Below, piece after piece: positions 27,021 through 35,986 of a stretch of DNA of 64,000 nt. Below the pieces are notes generated by a model. The model ran no database searches. It had not been told where the DNA came from and saw only the letters and a list, made by a program, of their open reading frames with translations. Numbering within the stretch: the first letter of the stretch is position 1; each line of letters starts with the position of its first letter. The position numbers and the translations under genes are program-made. This DNA comes from Bacillus sp. 03113 (GTDB lineage: Bacteria > Bacillota > Bacilli > Bacillales > Cytobacillaceae): assembly GCF_006546985.1 (NCBI RefSeq), contig NZ_VATK01000001.1, positions 248,001 through 312,000 on the forward strand, read 5' to 3'.

Positions 27021-27719
27021 TTATCCCCCGATTTTTAAAATGATATGTTTATAAAAAGAATGAGAAGCGAGCTTATATGCGATTCCGATATACAATAACA
27101 AAGTCCCAATGGCATAGAGCCACTCAAGTTTAGACAAAGAAGTGAAAGCTCCTTCCATAAGCAATAAACCAGCTTGGCTTGGCAGTAAGTAAAAGAGTGG
27201 CGAGTGGAATAAGTGTAAAGAGCTTAATATCGGCAAGAAAAATATCGTTACAAATAAAGGGGAGATCATTAAATATTGATTAATTGATTTTACTCGTGCC
27301 GCAAAAATAAGTCCAAGCAGGCTGGCAAAAATAGAATTAAAAGCAATACCGATAAGTAAAGGAATCATTTTCATAGACAGTCCAAAGGATAAGAGAAAAA
27401 TAAATAGACTAGAAGCTAACGATAAAACCCCAAGGGAGAACACCTTCGCCCAAATAAATTCATTAAGTTTCATAGGTGTTATAAACAAATGATCATAAAT
27501 GCCTTGTTCTTTTTCAAGAAGAACGATGCCTCCGATGAAAAAAGCGCCAAGGAATGAGCAATCAGAAAATAAAAGAAACATCGCTGTTTTTTCTGTTAGA
27601 TGATTAGGTATCCAATGCAAAAGGAGAATGTATAGAAAGCTGATAATAATATAGGCATAGTATAAAAAATAACGAAATTGAAAACGAATATCTGCTTGTA
27701 AGGCTGCTGTCAATCTCAT
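27021..27719 (-). CDS. ABC-2-type membrane protein, second permease of the same exporter
   Basis: 232 aa, six hydrophobic segments; GGIVLLEKEQGIYDHLFITPMKLNEFIWAKV is the ABC-2 coupling region. Its ATG overlaps the ATPase stop by four bases (ATGA), showing translational coupling. Probably forms a heterodimer with the product of 26290. Not recognisable as a named exporter. Confidence 0.75.
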   Translation of the reverse strand: MRLTAALQADIRFQFRYFLYYAYIIISFLYILLLHWIPNHLTEKTAMFLLFSDCSFLGAFFIGGIVLLEKEQGIYDHLFITPMKLNEFIWAKVFSLGVLSLASSLFIFLLSFGLSMKMIPLLIGIAFNSIFASLLGLIFAARVKSINQYLMISPLFVTIFFLPILSSLHLFHSPLFYLLPSQAGLLLMEGAFTSLSKLEWLYAIGTLLLYIGIAYKLASHSFYKHIILKIGG

Positions 27720-28570
27720 GATAAGCTCCTTCCGGTTATTTCAATAAAAATATCCTCTAATGACGCTTCTTCTGTATGAATGCTCAAAATATACTCATTT
27801 TGAAGAATATCTTGAAAAGATCGATTTGTTTTTAACTCATTTAATAAAAATTCGGATGTTCTTATCGCTCCTTCTTTTTCGTATTCAATTTTGACTGATT
27901 TCTTGCTTTTTTGAAGCATAAGTTTTTTAGGGGAGTCAATTAAGCTAATTTGACCATCGACGATAAAGGCGACTCGGTCACAAATTTCTTGAGCAAGCAT
28001 CATATGGTGAGTGGTAATGATGATTGTTTTTCCATCCGATTTTAATTGCAGAATCTTTTCCTTCATCAATCGAGCGTTTACAGGATCAAGTCCAGACGTA
28101 GGTTCATCAAGGAAAATAACCTCTGGCTTGTTCATAAAAGCTCTGATAAAATTCAACCTCATTTTCATCCCTTTTGAAAAAGAACCAACCTTTGTATTTG
28201 CATCCTTTTCTAAACCAACTGAACTTAATAGTTCAAGTGGATCTATCGTTTCAACGGAGTAAAATCGCTGAAAGTGCTTAAGATTTTCCAAAGCAGTAAA
28301 TTTACTATAAAAATTCGGGAATTCAAAGGCAACACCTATTTTTTCATAGAACTCACTGTTCGTTGTACGAATTTCTTCTCCTAAAACCTTTACTGATCCA
28401 GAATAACCCTTTAATAAACCGATTAATATTTTTTGTGTGGTGCTTTTACCTGCACCAGAGGGACCTAAAAATCCAAAAATCTCTCCTTTTTTAATTGAAA
28501 AACCAATCCCTTTAATTGTTCTATCCTTATGATGGGGGTATGTGTAAGTAAGACTTTGAACATCAATCAT
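27716..28570 (-). CDS. ABC exporter ATPase with E-loop
   Basis: 284 aa. Walker A GPSGAGKST, signature SFSKGMKMR, Walker B VIFLDEPTSGLDP and H-loop TTHH. The Q-loop position reads GVAFEFPNFYSKFTALENL, with glutamate where glutamine is normal; this E-loop is known from lantibiotic-immunity ATPases. The ATG overlaps the TetR stop (ATGA). It powers the two permeases downstream. The E-loop hints at export of peptides or other amphipathic toxins, but the sequence does not prove it. Confidence 0.85.
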   Translation of the reverse strand: MIDVQSLTYTYPHHKDRTIKGIGFSIKKGEIFGFLGPSGAGKSTTQKILIGLLKGYSGSVKVLGEEIRTTNSEFYEKIGVAFEFPNFYSKFTALENLKHFQRFYSVETIDPLELLSSVGLEKDANTKVGSFSKGMKMRLNFIRAFMNKPEVIFLDEPTSGLDPVNARLMKEKILQLKSDGKTIIITTHHMMLAQEICDRVAFIVDGQISLIDSPKKLMLQKSKKSVKIEYEKEGAIRTSEFLLNELKTNRSFQDILQNEYILSIHTEEASLEDIFIEITGRSLS

Positions 28571-29166
28571 TTTTCCAACTCCTTTTCCTTAATCAGTTGA
28601 ACAGCAATCGCCTCTGCCATAAATTCCAGAACTTGATTGTATTGCTCTTTCCCAATTTCTTTCTCATGGATGGACATGGTAAAGTAGGCTCTGATGGCCC
28701 CGCTAATGACTAAACGATTTTCTTTTTTTTGAATGCCCCAATGCTCCAAAAGCGGTTCAAGAAGATCGTTATCCTGTTGAATATGGGCTTCGACTATCTC
28801 TTTTGGAAGCTTGCGAACCATTTTTTCGTATTCGCCCTCAAAATAAAGCCTTTGAATTAAGCTGTTTTCTTTAATTAATTGAATTCCTTTGATTAAGAAG
28901 ACTTTTATATCTTCTACAGTCATGGAAGCAGACAGATAATTAAGGAGACTTTCTTTAATTGCTTCTTCCTCCGCTTCTAAAATTCGAAAATACAGCTCTT
29001 CTTTCGATTGAAAAAATAAATAAAACGATCCTTGTGCAATTCCGACACCTTCTGTCAAATCTTTTATACTTGTTTTCTTTAAGCCAAGGCTCGAGAAAAG
29101 TTCTCTTCCTTTTTCAAGCAGCTGTAAGTGAATCGTTGCTTTTTCTTGCTCTGTAAAGCCTCTCAT
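28567..29166 (-). CDS. TetR-family repressor of the adjacent ABC exporter
   Basis: 199 aa from the ATG at 29166, which has GGGGGAG seven bases upstream; the longer frame to 29217 would run through the operator. The N-terminal helix-turn-helix reads LLEKGRELFSSLGLKKTSIKDLTEGVGIAQGSFYLFFQSKEEL. First gene of the operon, so it should repress itself and the exporter until its ligand binds. The palindrome at 29191-29219 is the likely operator. Confidence 0.87.
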   Translation of the reverse strand: MRGFTEQEKATIHLQLLEKGRELFSSLGLKKTSIKDLTEGVGIAQGSFYLFFQSKEELYFRILEAEEEAIKESLLNYLSASMTVEDIKVFLIKGIQLIKENSLIQRLYFEGEYEKMVRKLPKEIVEAHIQQDNDLLEPLLEHWGIQKKENRLVISGAIRAYFTMSIHEKEIGKEQYNQVLEFMAEAIAVQLIKEKELEK

Positions 29167-29190
29167 CAAAAAACTCCCCCTAATATGAAC

Positions 29191-29219
29191 ATATGAATAT
29201 TTTATATTTTTATTCATAT
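29191..29219. promoter_or_regulatory. inverted repeat ATATGAATA-N11-TATTCATAT, likely TetR operator
   Basis: Perfect 9-bp arms spanning 29 bp, 25 bp upstream of the TetR start at 29166. Position between the TetR operon and the divergent AlkD gene fits an autorepressor site. AT-richness makes chance pairing somewhat more likely. Confidence 0.55.
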
Positions 29220-29352
29220 ATAGTCAATAATTAACATAAATTAATGCATTTTGCCAAGAAAGCTCATAATAAATACCCATTCTTCAAGCTGCTAAACGGG
29301 TACATGTTTTCCATTTGAAATATAATACAAAAAAAAGATAAGGAGAAAAAAT

Positions 29353-30021
29353 ATGAATCCTGTCGAGCTATTAAAAGAAATCTTCGAACCGCATCGAAAT
29401 GAAGAAAAAGCCATTCCGATGCAAAATTATATGAAAAATCACTTTCCTTTTTTAGGTATTAAAAAGACAGAAAGAAGTCAGTTTGTTAAGCAATTTTTCC
29501 AAGAAAGCGGGATTTTAAAAAGCGATTTTCAGCAAGATTTTGTTTGGGCACTTTGGAATGAGCCAGAAAGGGAGTACCAGTACACAGCACTTGATTACAT
29601 AGGGAAATATTTAAAAAAGTTACGTCCAAGTGATTTGCCTTTTATGGAAAAGCTTATTTTAACAAAATCGTGGTGGGATACGGTAGATGGGATTGCATCG
29701 AATGCGGTAGGGACCATTGGAGCAAAATATCCAGAGGTTATTTCTGAAGCGATTAATGATTGGGCTTATGGAGATCAACTATGGCTTCAAAGAGCCTCTA
29801 TTATTTTTCAGCTAAAATATAAAGTGAAAACAAATGAAGAACTCCTTTATCGCTATATGATTCAAAATACAGACAGTAAGGAATTTTTTATCCAAAAAGC
29901 GATTGGCTGGGCATTAAGAGAGTATTCCAAAACAAACCCACAGTCTGTTAAGGAATTCATCGAGAAACAATCTTTACCAAAACTTAGCATAAGAGAGGGG
30001 AGTAAATATATAAAATCGTAG
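29353..30021 (+). CDS. AlkD-type DNA alkylation repair glycosylase
   Basis: 222 aa built of HEAT-like helical repeats. The three active residues of B. cereus AlkD (Trp109, Asp113, Arg148) are matched by W108 and D112 in SWWDTVDG and R147 in WLQRASIIF. Such enzymes excise 3-methyl- and 7-methyl-purines without flipping the base. AAGGAG precedes the ATG. Monocistronic or read with the Cof phosphatase 55 bp downstream. Confidence 0.9.
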   Translation: MNPVELLKEIFEPHRNEEKAIPMQNYMKNHFPFLGIKKTERSQFVKQFFQESGILKSDFQQDFVWALWNEPEREYQYTALDYIGKYLKKLRPSDLPFMEKLILTKSWWDTVDGIASNAVGTIGAKYPEVISEAINDWAYGDQLWLQRASIIFQLKYKVKTNEELLYRYMIQNTDSKEFFIQKAIGWALREYSKTNPQSVKEFIEKQSLPKLSIREGSKYIKS

Positions 30022-30076
30022 GAAGCTCATGGTAAAATGCAAAAAGGGAGTCCAATAAAAAATAGAAGGTGAAATT

Positions 30077-30955
30077 ATGATCAAATGTATTGCAATTGAT
30101 ATGGATGGAACTCTATTAACCCCAACAGAAGAAATAACACAGGAAAATGAAATGGCTATAAAGAAAGCACAAAAAGAAGGAATCGAAGTGGTTGTTGCAA
30201 CAGGGCGATCGTACGAGGAGGCGAGCTTTGTCTTAAAAGAGGCTGGCATTCAATGCCCGATCATTTGTGTAAATGGAGCGGAAATCAGATCGATGTCACA
30301 TGAGATTGTGGATGATAATCCACTTGAAAAATCGATCGCAAGGCAAGCTGCTCAAGCTTTATTCCAAAATGATGTTTATTTTGAAGTATATACAAATAGA
30401 GGAACTTTTACAGTAGATGTAGAAAAAGGGATAGCAATCATTATGGATATTCTTGTGAATATAAGGCAAGAAAAAGATATAGATAAAATAAGAGAAGCGG
30501 CAGAAGAACGATTTCATAAAGGTCAAGTTCACAAAGTAGATAGCTATGAAGTGTTATTTGATAAGGATGAATACAAAATTTACAAATTATTGGCTTTTTC
30601 TTTTGACTTAGAGAAACTTTCTCTTGCAAAAAGGAAGCTAGAAAAAATTGAAGGGCTAGTTATTAGTGCTTCAGGAGAAGAAAATTTAGAATTAACAAGT
30701 GAAAAAGCTCAGAAAGGAGTCGCTTTGGAAGCTTTTGTGAAAGGAAAAGGGATTGCTTTATCGGATGTGATGGCAATTGGAGATAATTATAATGATCTTT
30801 CGATGTTTATTAGAGTGGGAAGAGCGGTTGCTATGGGTAATGCACCAGACGAGATAAAAAAACAATGCCATTTTGTCACGGAAACCAATGAAGAAAGCGG
30901 TGTAGGCAAGGCTATCATGAAAGTTCTGCAAGATGAAATACTAATAAAAAAATAG
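30077..30955 (+). CDS. Cof-type HAD phosphatase
   Basis: 292 aa. Motif I AIDMDGTLL (residues 6-14), motif II VVATGRS, the Cof cap with VVISASGEENLELT, K in EKAQKGVAL, and motif IV AIGDNYNDLSM. This is HAD subfamily IIB, which dephosphorylates sugar phosphates or flavin and pyridoxal phosphates with broad range. A GAAGGTGA ribosome site precedes the ATG. Which B. subtilis Cof paralogue it matches cannot be decided here. Confidence 0.88.
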   Translation: MIKCIAIDMDGTLLTPTEEITQENEMAIKKAQKEGIEVVVATGRSYEEASFVLKEAGIQCPIICVNGAEIRSMSHEIVDDNPLEKSIARQAAQALFQNDVYFEVYTNRGTFTVDVEKGIAIIMDILVNIRQEKDIDKIREAAEERFHKGQVHKVDSYEVLFDKDEYKIYKLLAFSFDLEKLSLAKRKLEKIEGLVISASGEENLELTSEKAQKGVALEAFVKGKGIALSDVMAIGDNYNDLSMFIRVGRAVAMGNAPDEIKKQCHFVTETNEESGVGKAIMKVLQDEILIKK

Positions 30956-31013
30956 AGAAAACATCCTTGAGAAACTTAAGCAGAATAAGATCTCAAAACC
31001 TGGAGGCCAAAAG

Positions 31014-32108
31014 ATGAAAAGATGTTTATCCATTGTAATAATTAGTTTTGTCTTTTTAACTGGATGTACAGTCGGTCGAGAGGGACAAAAGGAAAATATA
31101 CAAGATAATCATCACACAGAGACTTTAGCTAACAAATATGAGGTCATAGCAGATCAGCTTAAGATTCCTTGGTCGATCGATAAAATAGGAGAAACGATTT
31201 TTGTAAGTGAAAGGGTAGGAAGCATCGTAAAAATAGAGAACGGGCAGACAGTACGTCAAAAGGTATTATTAGACAAGCCTCTCTCAAATGCAGCAGAGGC
31301 AGGATTATTAGGCTTTGTCCTTTCCCCGGAATTTCTAGATACAAATGAAGCGTATGCTTATTACACCTATGAATCGGAAGGAGGACAATTTAACCGTATT
31401 GTTATCCTTACTTTAGAGAACGACACATGGAAGGAAAAAAGGACTTTAGTCGATCGAATTCCAAGCGGAGCATTTCATCATGGAGGAAGATTAAAAATTG
31501 GAACAGACGGCAAGCTCTATGCCAGCACGGGTGATGCTACGATTCGAGAGATCGCTCAAGATACAGAGTCTCTAGGTGGAAAAATATTACGAATGAATTT
31601 GGATGGCTCGGTGCCTTCCGATAATCCATTTCCAAAATCTTACGTATTTAGTTACGGACATCGGAACCCTCAAGGCTTAACGTGGACTGAAGAGGGGACC
31701 CTTTACGAAAGCGAGCACGGTCAATCAGCTCATGATGAAATCAATTTGATAGAAGCGGGAAAAAATTATGGATGGCTTGTTATTCAAGGAAATGAAACGA
31801 AAGTCGGAATGGAAAGTCCCCTTTTTCACTCTGGAGATAACGAAACCTGGGCCCCTTCTGGCATGGCCTATAAAGAGGGGAAGCTTTATGTAGCTGCCTT
31901 AAGAGGAACCAGCATTATCGAATTTGATCTTAAGCAAAAGTCATCAGAGAAAATCGTTACAGGGTTGGGGCGCATTCGTGATGTATACATTGATGGAGAC
32001 AGACTCTACTTCATTAGCAACAATACAGATGGCCGTGGTAACCCGGATCCTAAAGATGATAAGTTGTATCAAATCTCCCTTAAAAGTGCTCTGGTAGCGA
32101 CTGATTAA
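31014..32108 (+). CDS. lipoprotein of the glucose/sorbosone dehydrogenase (GSDH) beta-propeller family
   Basis: 364 aa. Signal MKRCLSIVIISFVFLTGC with lipobox LTGC, so it is anchored outside the membrane. Family motifs: IPWSIDKIGETIFVSERVG, EAGLLGFVLSPEF, HHGGRLKIGTDGKLYASTGDA, YGHRNPQGL, and INLIEAGKNYGW. Related bacterial proteins are PQQ-dependent aldose sugar dehydrogenases; whether this one binds PQQ is not known, and no PQQ synthesis genes are near. Follows the Cof gene after 58 bp and ends at a strong terminator. Confidence 0.87.
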   Translation: MKRCLSIVIISFVFLTGCTVGREGQKENIQDNHHTETLANKYEVIADQLKIPWSIDKIGETIFVSERVGSIVKIENGQTVRQKVLLDKPLSNAAEAGLLGFVLSPEFLDTNEAYAYYTYESEGGQFNRIVILTLENDTWKEKRTLVDRIPSGAFHHGGRLKIGTDGKLYASTGDATIREIAQDTESLGGKILRMNLDGSVPSDNPFPKSYVFSYGHRNPQGLTWTEEGTLYESEHGQSAHDEINLIEAGKNYGWLVIQGNETKVGMESPLFHSGDNETWAPSGMAYKEGKLYVAALRGTSIIEFDLKQKSSEKIVTGLGRIRDVYIDGDRLYFISNNTDGRGNPDPKDDKLYQISLKSALVATD

Positions 32109-32114
32109 TAAGTG

Positions 32115-32150
32115 CAAGGGGGATCTCAATGATTAGAAGCCCCCTTGTTT
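32115..32150 (+). terminator. terminator after the GSDH lipoprotein gene
   Basis: CAAGGGGG (32115-32122) and CCCCCTTG (32140-32147) form a GC-rich 8-bp stem followed by TTTG; the converging TetR gene ends 10 bp further on. Confidence 0.8.
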
Positions 32151-32159
32151 GAAACTATA

Positions 32160-32810
32160 TTATTTTCTTGGTGACAAACCATATAAAATAAATTGAATCG
32201 TTCTCTCAATTTCAGCTTCATCGTCCCAGTCGGCTTCAGGGAGAAGGATAAAACGAGCAATAAAATAACCAAAAACCGCTGAAAAGGTCATTCGAATTGC
32301 ACTGAATGCTGGCATTTCTATAATTTGCCCTTTCTCTTGATAATAATTAACGATATTAGTTAAGCGCTCAAATACTTTTAAGGCAATGTGTTCTTTAAAC
32401 TGCTCCTTCAATTCAGGATGAAAAGGAATTTCTTGGATTAATATTCTAAATAAGGACATATTGTGCTTTAAAAAAGCTCGGCGGTTCTCAATCATCGCTC
32501 TTAAAAAATCTTCAAACTGACCGTATTGATGATCAAGTACTTTGTTTAGGTCTCGGATGACAAATGGTGCGATAAAGTGGCTAAGCATTGGTGCGACAAT
32601 GGATATTAATAGATCTTTCTTCGTTTTATAATGACGGAAAATCGTTCCTTCCGCTACCCCAGCTTTTTTAGCTATTTCACTTGTTGATGTGGCTGCGTAG
32701 CCTTTCTCAGAAAAAGATTCGATGGCAGCCATCATGATCTTTTTTTGCTTCTCCGTAAAATCTCTATTTTGATTAAACAGCTCTTCAAGGTAAGAATCTT
32801 GCTCAGACAT
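32160..32810 (-). CDS. TetR-family regulator of the YfiL/M-like ABC exporter
   Basis: 216 aa from the ATG at 32810 (AAGGAG six bases upstream). N-terminal helix-turn-helix KIMMAAIESFSEKGYAATSTSEIAKKAGVAEGTIFRHYKTKKDL, then a helical ligand domain. It is the last gene of the three-gene set ATPase-permease-TetR on the minus strand, so it probably represses its own operon from the two operator copies at 34.63 and 34.68 kb. Confidence 0.87.
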   Translation of the reverse strand: MSEQDSYLEELFNQNRDFTEKQKKIMMAAIESFSEKGYAATSTSEIAKKAGVAEGTIFRHYKTKKDLLISIVAPMLSHFIAPFVIRDLNKVLDHQYGQFEDFLRAMIENRRAFLKHNMSLFRILIQEIPFHPELKEQFKEHIALKVFERLTNIVNYYQEKGQIIEMPAFSAIRMTFSAVFGYFIARFILLPEADWDDEAEIERTIQFILYGLSPRK

Positions 32811-32847
32811 CTCAAACTCCTTCAATTATGTCATTTCCGTTATTATA

Positions 32848-33879
32848 TCAAAGCTTCCGGTATTTTCTTAAAGCAAAGATATTCAAGCACATAAACAATA
32901 GAGAAAACCCTAGTAAGACTATTATGTCGACATAAATTTCCCCCCAGCCATATCCCCTAACCATAACATTTCGAAGAGCATCAGCTGCATAATAAAGCGG
33001 GGTTAAGGGCCCAATCCAGCTTAAATATTCAGAAATGGTATCAAGATTGAATAAGCCAGAAAAGAAAATTTGCGGGACAACCACAATCGGAATAAACTGG
33101 ATCATTTGCAGCTCATTATTCGCAAAAGCTGATAGTAAAATGCCGAGTGTTAAAGCAGTAAGGGACAGCATTAACGTAATCAATAGCACATACCAGAAGG
33201 AGCCTTCCATCAGCATATTTAATACATAAATCGCATAGGAGGCAATAATGGCTGCCTGAAACATTGTAAAAATCCCAAACCCGATAATATAGCCAATAAC
33301 AATTTCCCATCTTCTTAAAGGGCTTGATAATAAACGTTCTAATGTACCAGTCGTTCGTTCCCTAAGAAAAGAAACCCCAGCTATTAAAAAGACGAAAAAG
33401 AAAACAAAAAATCCAAGTAGAACAGGTCCGAAATAATCAAACTGTCCCATATCGCTGGAGCCATGCAAGTATTGAATATCTAATTTAATAGGAGCTAGAT
33501 TTTGTTGAAGAGGAGCTAAAGCCTTTTGAATCCATTGAATGGTTTCTCCATTAACACTCGGATCGCTGCCTTCTAAGACAATTTTTGGAGAAGCATTATC
33601 AAAAACAATATAACCGTCTAATACTTTATCGGACAAATCATCTTTAGCTGTATCTAGATTTTTATATGTTGTAACCTTTGCATCTTCTAATTGCAGTTGG
33701 TTATATACAGCATCAGGTACATCAACAAATCCAACATTTGGAATATAGTCATCGCCATTAAAGACAAGGTTTAACATCGTTAAAACTAATATAGGAGCAA
33801 AGATCATTAACCCCATTGTTCGTTTATCTCGGAAAAACTGGCGTAAAATTCTAATCACTAAAGCACTAATTCTCATCAT
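32848..33879 (-). CDS. ABC-2 exporter permease (YhgE/YfiM-like)
   Basis: 343 aa from ATGATG at 33879, just after GGAGGTGCTA. One N-terminal TM, an extracytoplasmic domain of about 130 residues (YIPNVGFVDVPDAVYNQL...), then five membrane segments with the ABC-2 motif SFLRERTTGTLERLLSSPLRRWEIVIGY. It overlaps the ATPase gene by 14 bp. The pair resembles B. subtilis yfiLMN-type exporters next to a TetR gene. Substrate unknown. Confidence 0.82.
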   Translation of the reverse strand: MMRISALVIRILRQFFRDKRTMGLMIFAPILVLTMLNLVFNGDDYIPNVGFVDVPDAVYNQLQLEDAKVTTYKNLDTAKDDLSDKVLDGYIVFDNASPKIVLEGSDPSVNGETIQWIQKALAPLQQNLAPIKLDIQYLHGSSDMGQFDYFGPVLLGFFVFFFVFLIAGVSFLRERTTGTLERLLSSPLRRWEIVIGYIIGFGIFTMFQAAIIASYAIYVLNMLMEGSFWYVLLITLMLSLTALTLGILLSAFANNELQMIQFIPIVVVPQIFFSGLFNLDTISEYLSWIGPLTPLYYAADALRNVMVRGYGWGEIYVDIIVLLGFSLLFMCLNIFALRKYRKL

Positions 33880-34603
33880 TAGCACCTCCATAAACTAAGA
33901 ATGCTTCTTCAATAGTTGCTGACTTGGTCTTTGCGATCAGCTCTTTTGGTGTGCCGGTCGCAATTAATTTTCCATCGCGAATCATCCCGAGGCGATCACA
34001 CTTTTCAGCTTCATCCATAACATGAGTGGTAACAATGATGGTTGATCCTTGTTTTTTTAATTCATAAAAGGAAGTCCATATATTTTTTCTTAATACAGGA
34101 TCAATCCCTACAGTCGGTTCATCCAAAATTAGTAGCTTTGGTTTATGCAGCAATGCGATGGCTAAAGAAAGTCTTCTTTTCATTCCGCCAGAATAATTGT
34201 GAACAAGCTTTTGAAGATGTTCAGTTAATTGGACAATCTCCATGACCTCATAAATGCGCTTCTTTCTTTGCGCGCCTTTAAGTCCGTATAGAGAAGCGAA
34301 AAATTCTAAGTTTTCCTTAGCCGTCAGTTCTCCATAAAGAGCATCTGATTGTGCCATATAGCCAATTTCTTCAATCAACTGTAAGGAAGGCATTTTTTGA
34401 TCATAAAGATAAATTTCACCAGATGAAGGAAGATCAAGACCAATCATTTGCTTCACAAGAGTTGTTTTTCCTGCACCTGAAGGTCCAAGGAGGCCAAAGA
34501 TTTCACCTTCTTGAATAGCTAACTGAATGTTTGTCAAAACTTGCTGATCGCCAAAAGACTTTGAAACATTGTCAATAAAAACAATAGGTTGTTGAGTTTC
34601 CAT
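33866..34603 (-). CDS. ABC exporter ATPase (DrrA/YfiL-like)
   Basis: 245 aa. Walker A GPSGAGKTT, a normal Q-loop (GYMAQSDALYGELTAKENL), signature NYSGGMKRR, Walker B LLILDEPTVGIDP, H-loop TTHVMDEA. AAGGAG precedes the ATG. First gene of the operon; the upstream region contains two copies of a TetR-type palindrome. Drives the permease with which it overlaps. Confidence 0.88.
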   Translation of the reverse strand: METQQPIVFIDNVSKSFGDQQVLTNIQLAIQEGEIFGLLGPSGAGKTTLVKQMIGLDLPSSGEIYLYDQKMPSLQLIEEIGYMAQSDALYGELTAKENLEFFASLYGLKGAQRKKRIYEVMEIVQLTEHLQKLVHNYSGGMKRRLSLAIALLHKPKLLILDEPTVGIDPVLRKNIWTSFYELKKQGSTIIVTTHVMDEAEKCDRLGMIRDGKLIATGTPKELIAKTKSATIEEAFLVYGGANDEN

Positions 34604-34625
34604 CTAAATACTCCTTTCGTTTTAG

Positions 34626-34641
34626 GAGTGAGTAATCACTC
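34626..34641. promoter_or_regulatory. TetR-type operator, copy proximal to the ABC ATPase gene
   Basis: GAGTGAGTAATCACTC is a perfect palindrome with 6-bp arms and a 4-bp centre, 23 bp upstream of the ATPase start. A 17-bp core is repeated exactly 51 bp away. Confidence 0.75.
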
Positions 34642-34677
34642 ATATTATGATCATAATGAAAAGTCTAAAAGATGTAA

Positions 34678-34694
34678 AGTGAGTAATCACTCAT
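34678..34694. promoter_or_regulatory. TetR-type operator, distal copy
   Basis: AGTGAGTAATCACTCAT, identical to 34627-34643. The 51-bp offset is about five helical turns, so two dimers would bind the same DNA face. Confidence 0.72.
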
Positions 34695-34838
34695 TAACAA
34701 AGAATATTTTTCGACATTTTATGAAAAAAGGATTTCCGCTATACTATTTGATAGAATCTATGAAAACTAGGACCTTTAGTAGATAATAGGGGAAATGTTC
34801 TTTTCTCTATGGGTCAAACAAAAATGGAGAGGTGTTCA

Positions 34839-35273
34839 ATGGCTGATTTTCGATCAAGCATTATTATAAAAAAACCGTTACAAGAAGTATTTCAATACAT
34901 GGTAGACATGGAGAATGCTACTGAAGTCATGGTAAATGTTGTTGAAGTTGAAAAGATAACAGAAGGACCAATCGGTGCTGGAACGAAATATTTGGAGACG
35001 AGAAGTATCCGTGGAAAGAAGGCAAAAGCAGAGATTGAGTATACACAATTTGAAGAGAATCAATCTTATACAGCCAGCAGTGAAGTAAACGGATTAGAAG
35101 TTACATACTATTATCAATTTCATGAAGTAGAGGAAGGGACGCATGTCGAATTTGAAGCAAATATTCATACAACGGGCTTATTCATGAAGTTAACAAAACC
35201 GTTTATTGTTAATATCATTAGAAAAGAAGATGGGAACCATCTTCAATATGTGAAGGAAGCGCTTGAAAAGTAG
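34839..35273 (+). CDS. SRPBCC-family protein (polyketide cyclase/START-like)
   Basis: 144 aa from the ATG at 34839 (GGAGAGGTG upstream), which gives the family's usual start ADFRSSIIIKKPLQEVFQYMVDMENATEVM. The pattern continues with ITEGPIGAGTKYLETR and ends with a long C-terminal helix. The fold makes a hydrophobic pocket for lipid-like ligands. No function can be given. Monocistronic, divergent from the ABC exporter operon. Confidence 0.8.
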   Translation: MADFRSSIIIKKPLQEVFQYMVDMENATEVMVNVVEVEKITEGPIGAGTKYLETRSIRGKKAKAEIEYTQFEENQSYTASSEVNGLEVTYYYQFHEVEEGTHVEFEANIHTTGLFMKLTKPFIVNIIRKEDGNHLQYVKEALEK

Positions 35274-35274
35274 G

Positions 35275-35297
35275 AAAAGAGCCATACCGGCTCTTTT
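35275..35297. terminator. bidirectional terminator between SRPBCC gene and bshB2
   Basis: AAAAGAGCC and GGCTCTTTT form a 9-bp stem with a 5-base loop. It overlaps the ends of the two converging genes. Confidence 0.8.
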
Positions 35298-35965
35298 CAA
35301 TCTAAGTTATAGGTCCAAAAACGCTCAGTATAGAATCTAGCAAGTACACTCGGTTCTTCACTTTGTAACTTTTCGTCTAAATCAGGGATCATTAATTGTG
35401 TTTGTGAACGATGAGCACTGATCGCTGCAAATTTCTTTTGAGCATAAGGAGCAATGTCATTGATAATATCAGGTTCACCTAATGCCTCCACGCAGTTGTT
35501 GGAAAAAGCAACGCAGTGAAGCTTTGGCCGATCCTCCTTTGGAATTCGTTTCACAGCCTTAACTACCGCTGCACCGCAAGCATCGTGGTCGGGATGGACC
35601 GCATATCCTGGATAAAATGTGATGACTAAAGATGGCTGCAGTTCATCTATAAGAGAAGAGAAATGATTAATAAGAACCTCTTCGTCAATAAATTCAATCG
35701 TTTTATCACGGTATCCAAGCATTCTTAAATCGTTTATTCCTAAAGCAGCCGCCGCATCCTGAAGTTCTTTTTTTCGAATATTAGGCAGTGACTCTCTCGT
35801 TGCGAATGGTGGGTTTCCCAGATTGCGGCCCATTTCGCCAAGTGTTAAGCAGGCGTAAGTAACAGGGGTTCCTTTCTCAACGTGAAAGGCAATTGTACCA
35901 GAAACACCGAACGCCTCATCATCAGGATGAGGAAAAATGACCAATAGCTGTTTTTCCTTTTCCAT
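35297..35965 (-). CDS. bshB2: bacillithiol biosynthesis deacetylase BshB2 (YojG)
   Basis: 222 aa, LmbE/PIG-L fold. Zinc and catalytic motif PHPDDE at residues 12-17, and HPDHDACGAA about 100 residues later. The enzyme removes the acetyl group of GlcNAc-malate in the second step of bacillithiol synthesis and may also deacetylate bacillithiol S-conjugates. Paired with yojF 21 bp upstream, as in B. subtilis. This shows that the organism's own low-molecular-weight thiol is bacillithiol. Confidence 0.92.
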   Translation of the reverse strand: MEKEKQLLVIFPHPDDEAFGVSGTIAFHVEKGTPVTYACLTLGEMGRNLGNPPFATRESLPNIRKKELQDAAAALGINDLRMLGYRDKTIEFIDEEVLINHFSSLIDELQPSLVITFYPGYAVHPDHDACGAAVVKAVKRIPKEDRPKLHCVAFSNNCVEALGEPDIINDIAPYAQKKFAAISAHRSQTQLMIPDLDEKLQSEEPSVLARFYTERFWTYNLD

Positions 35966-35986
35966 ACCATTTCCCCTTTCTAATAC

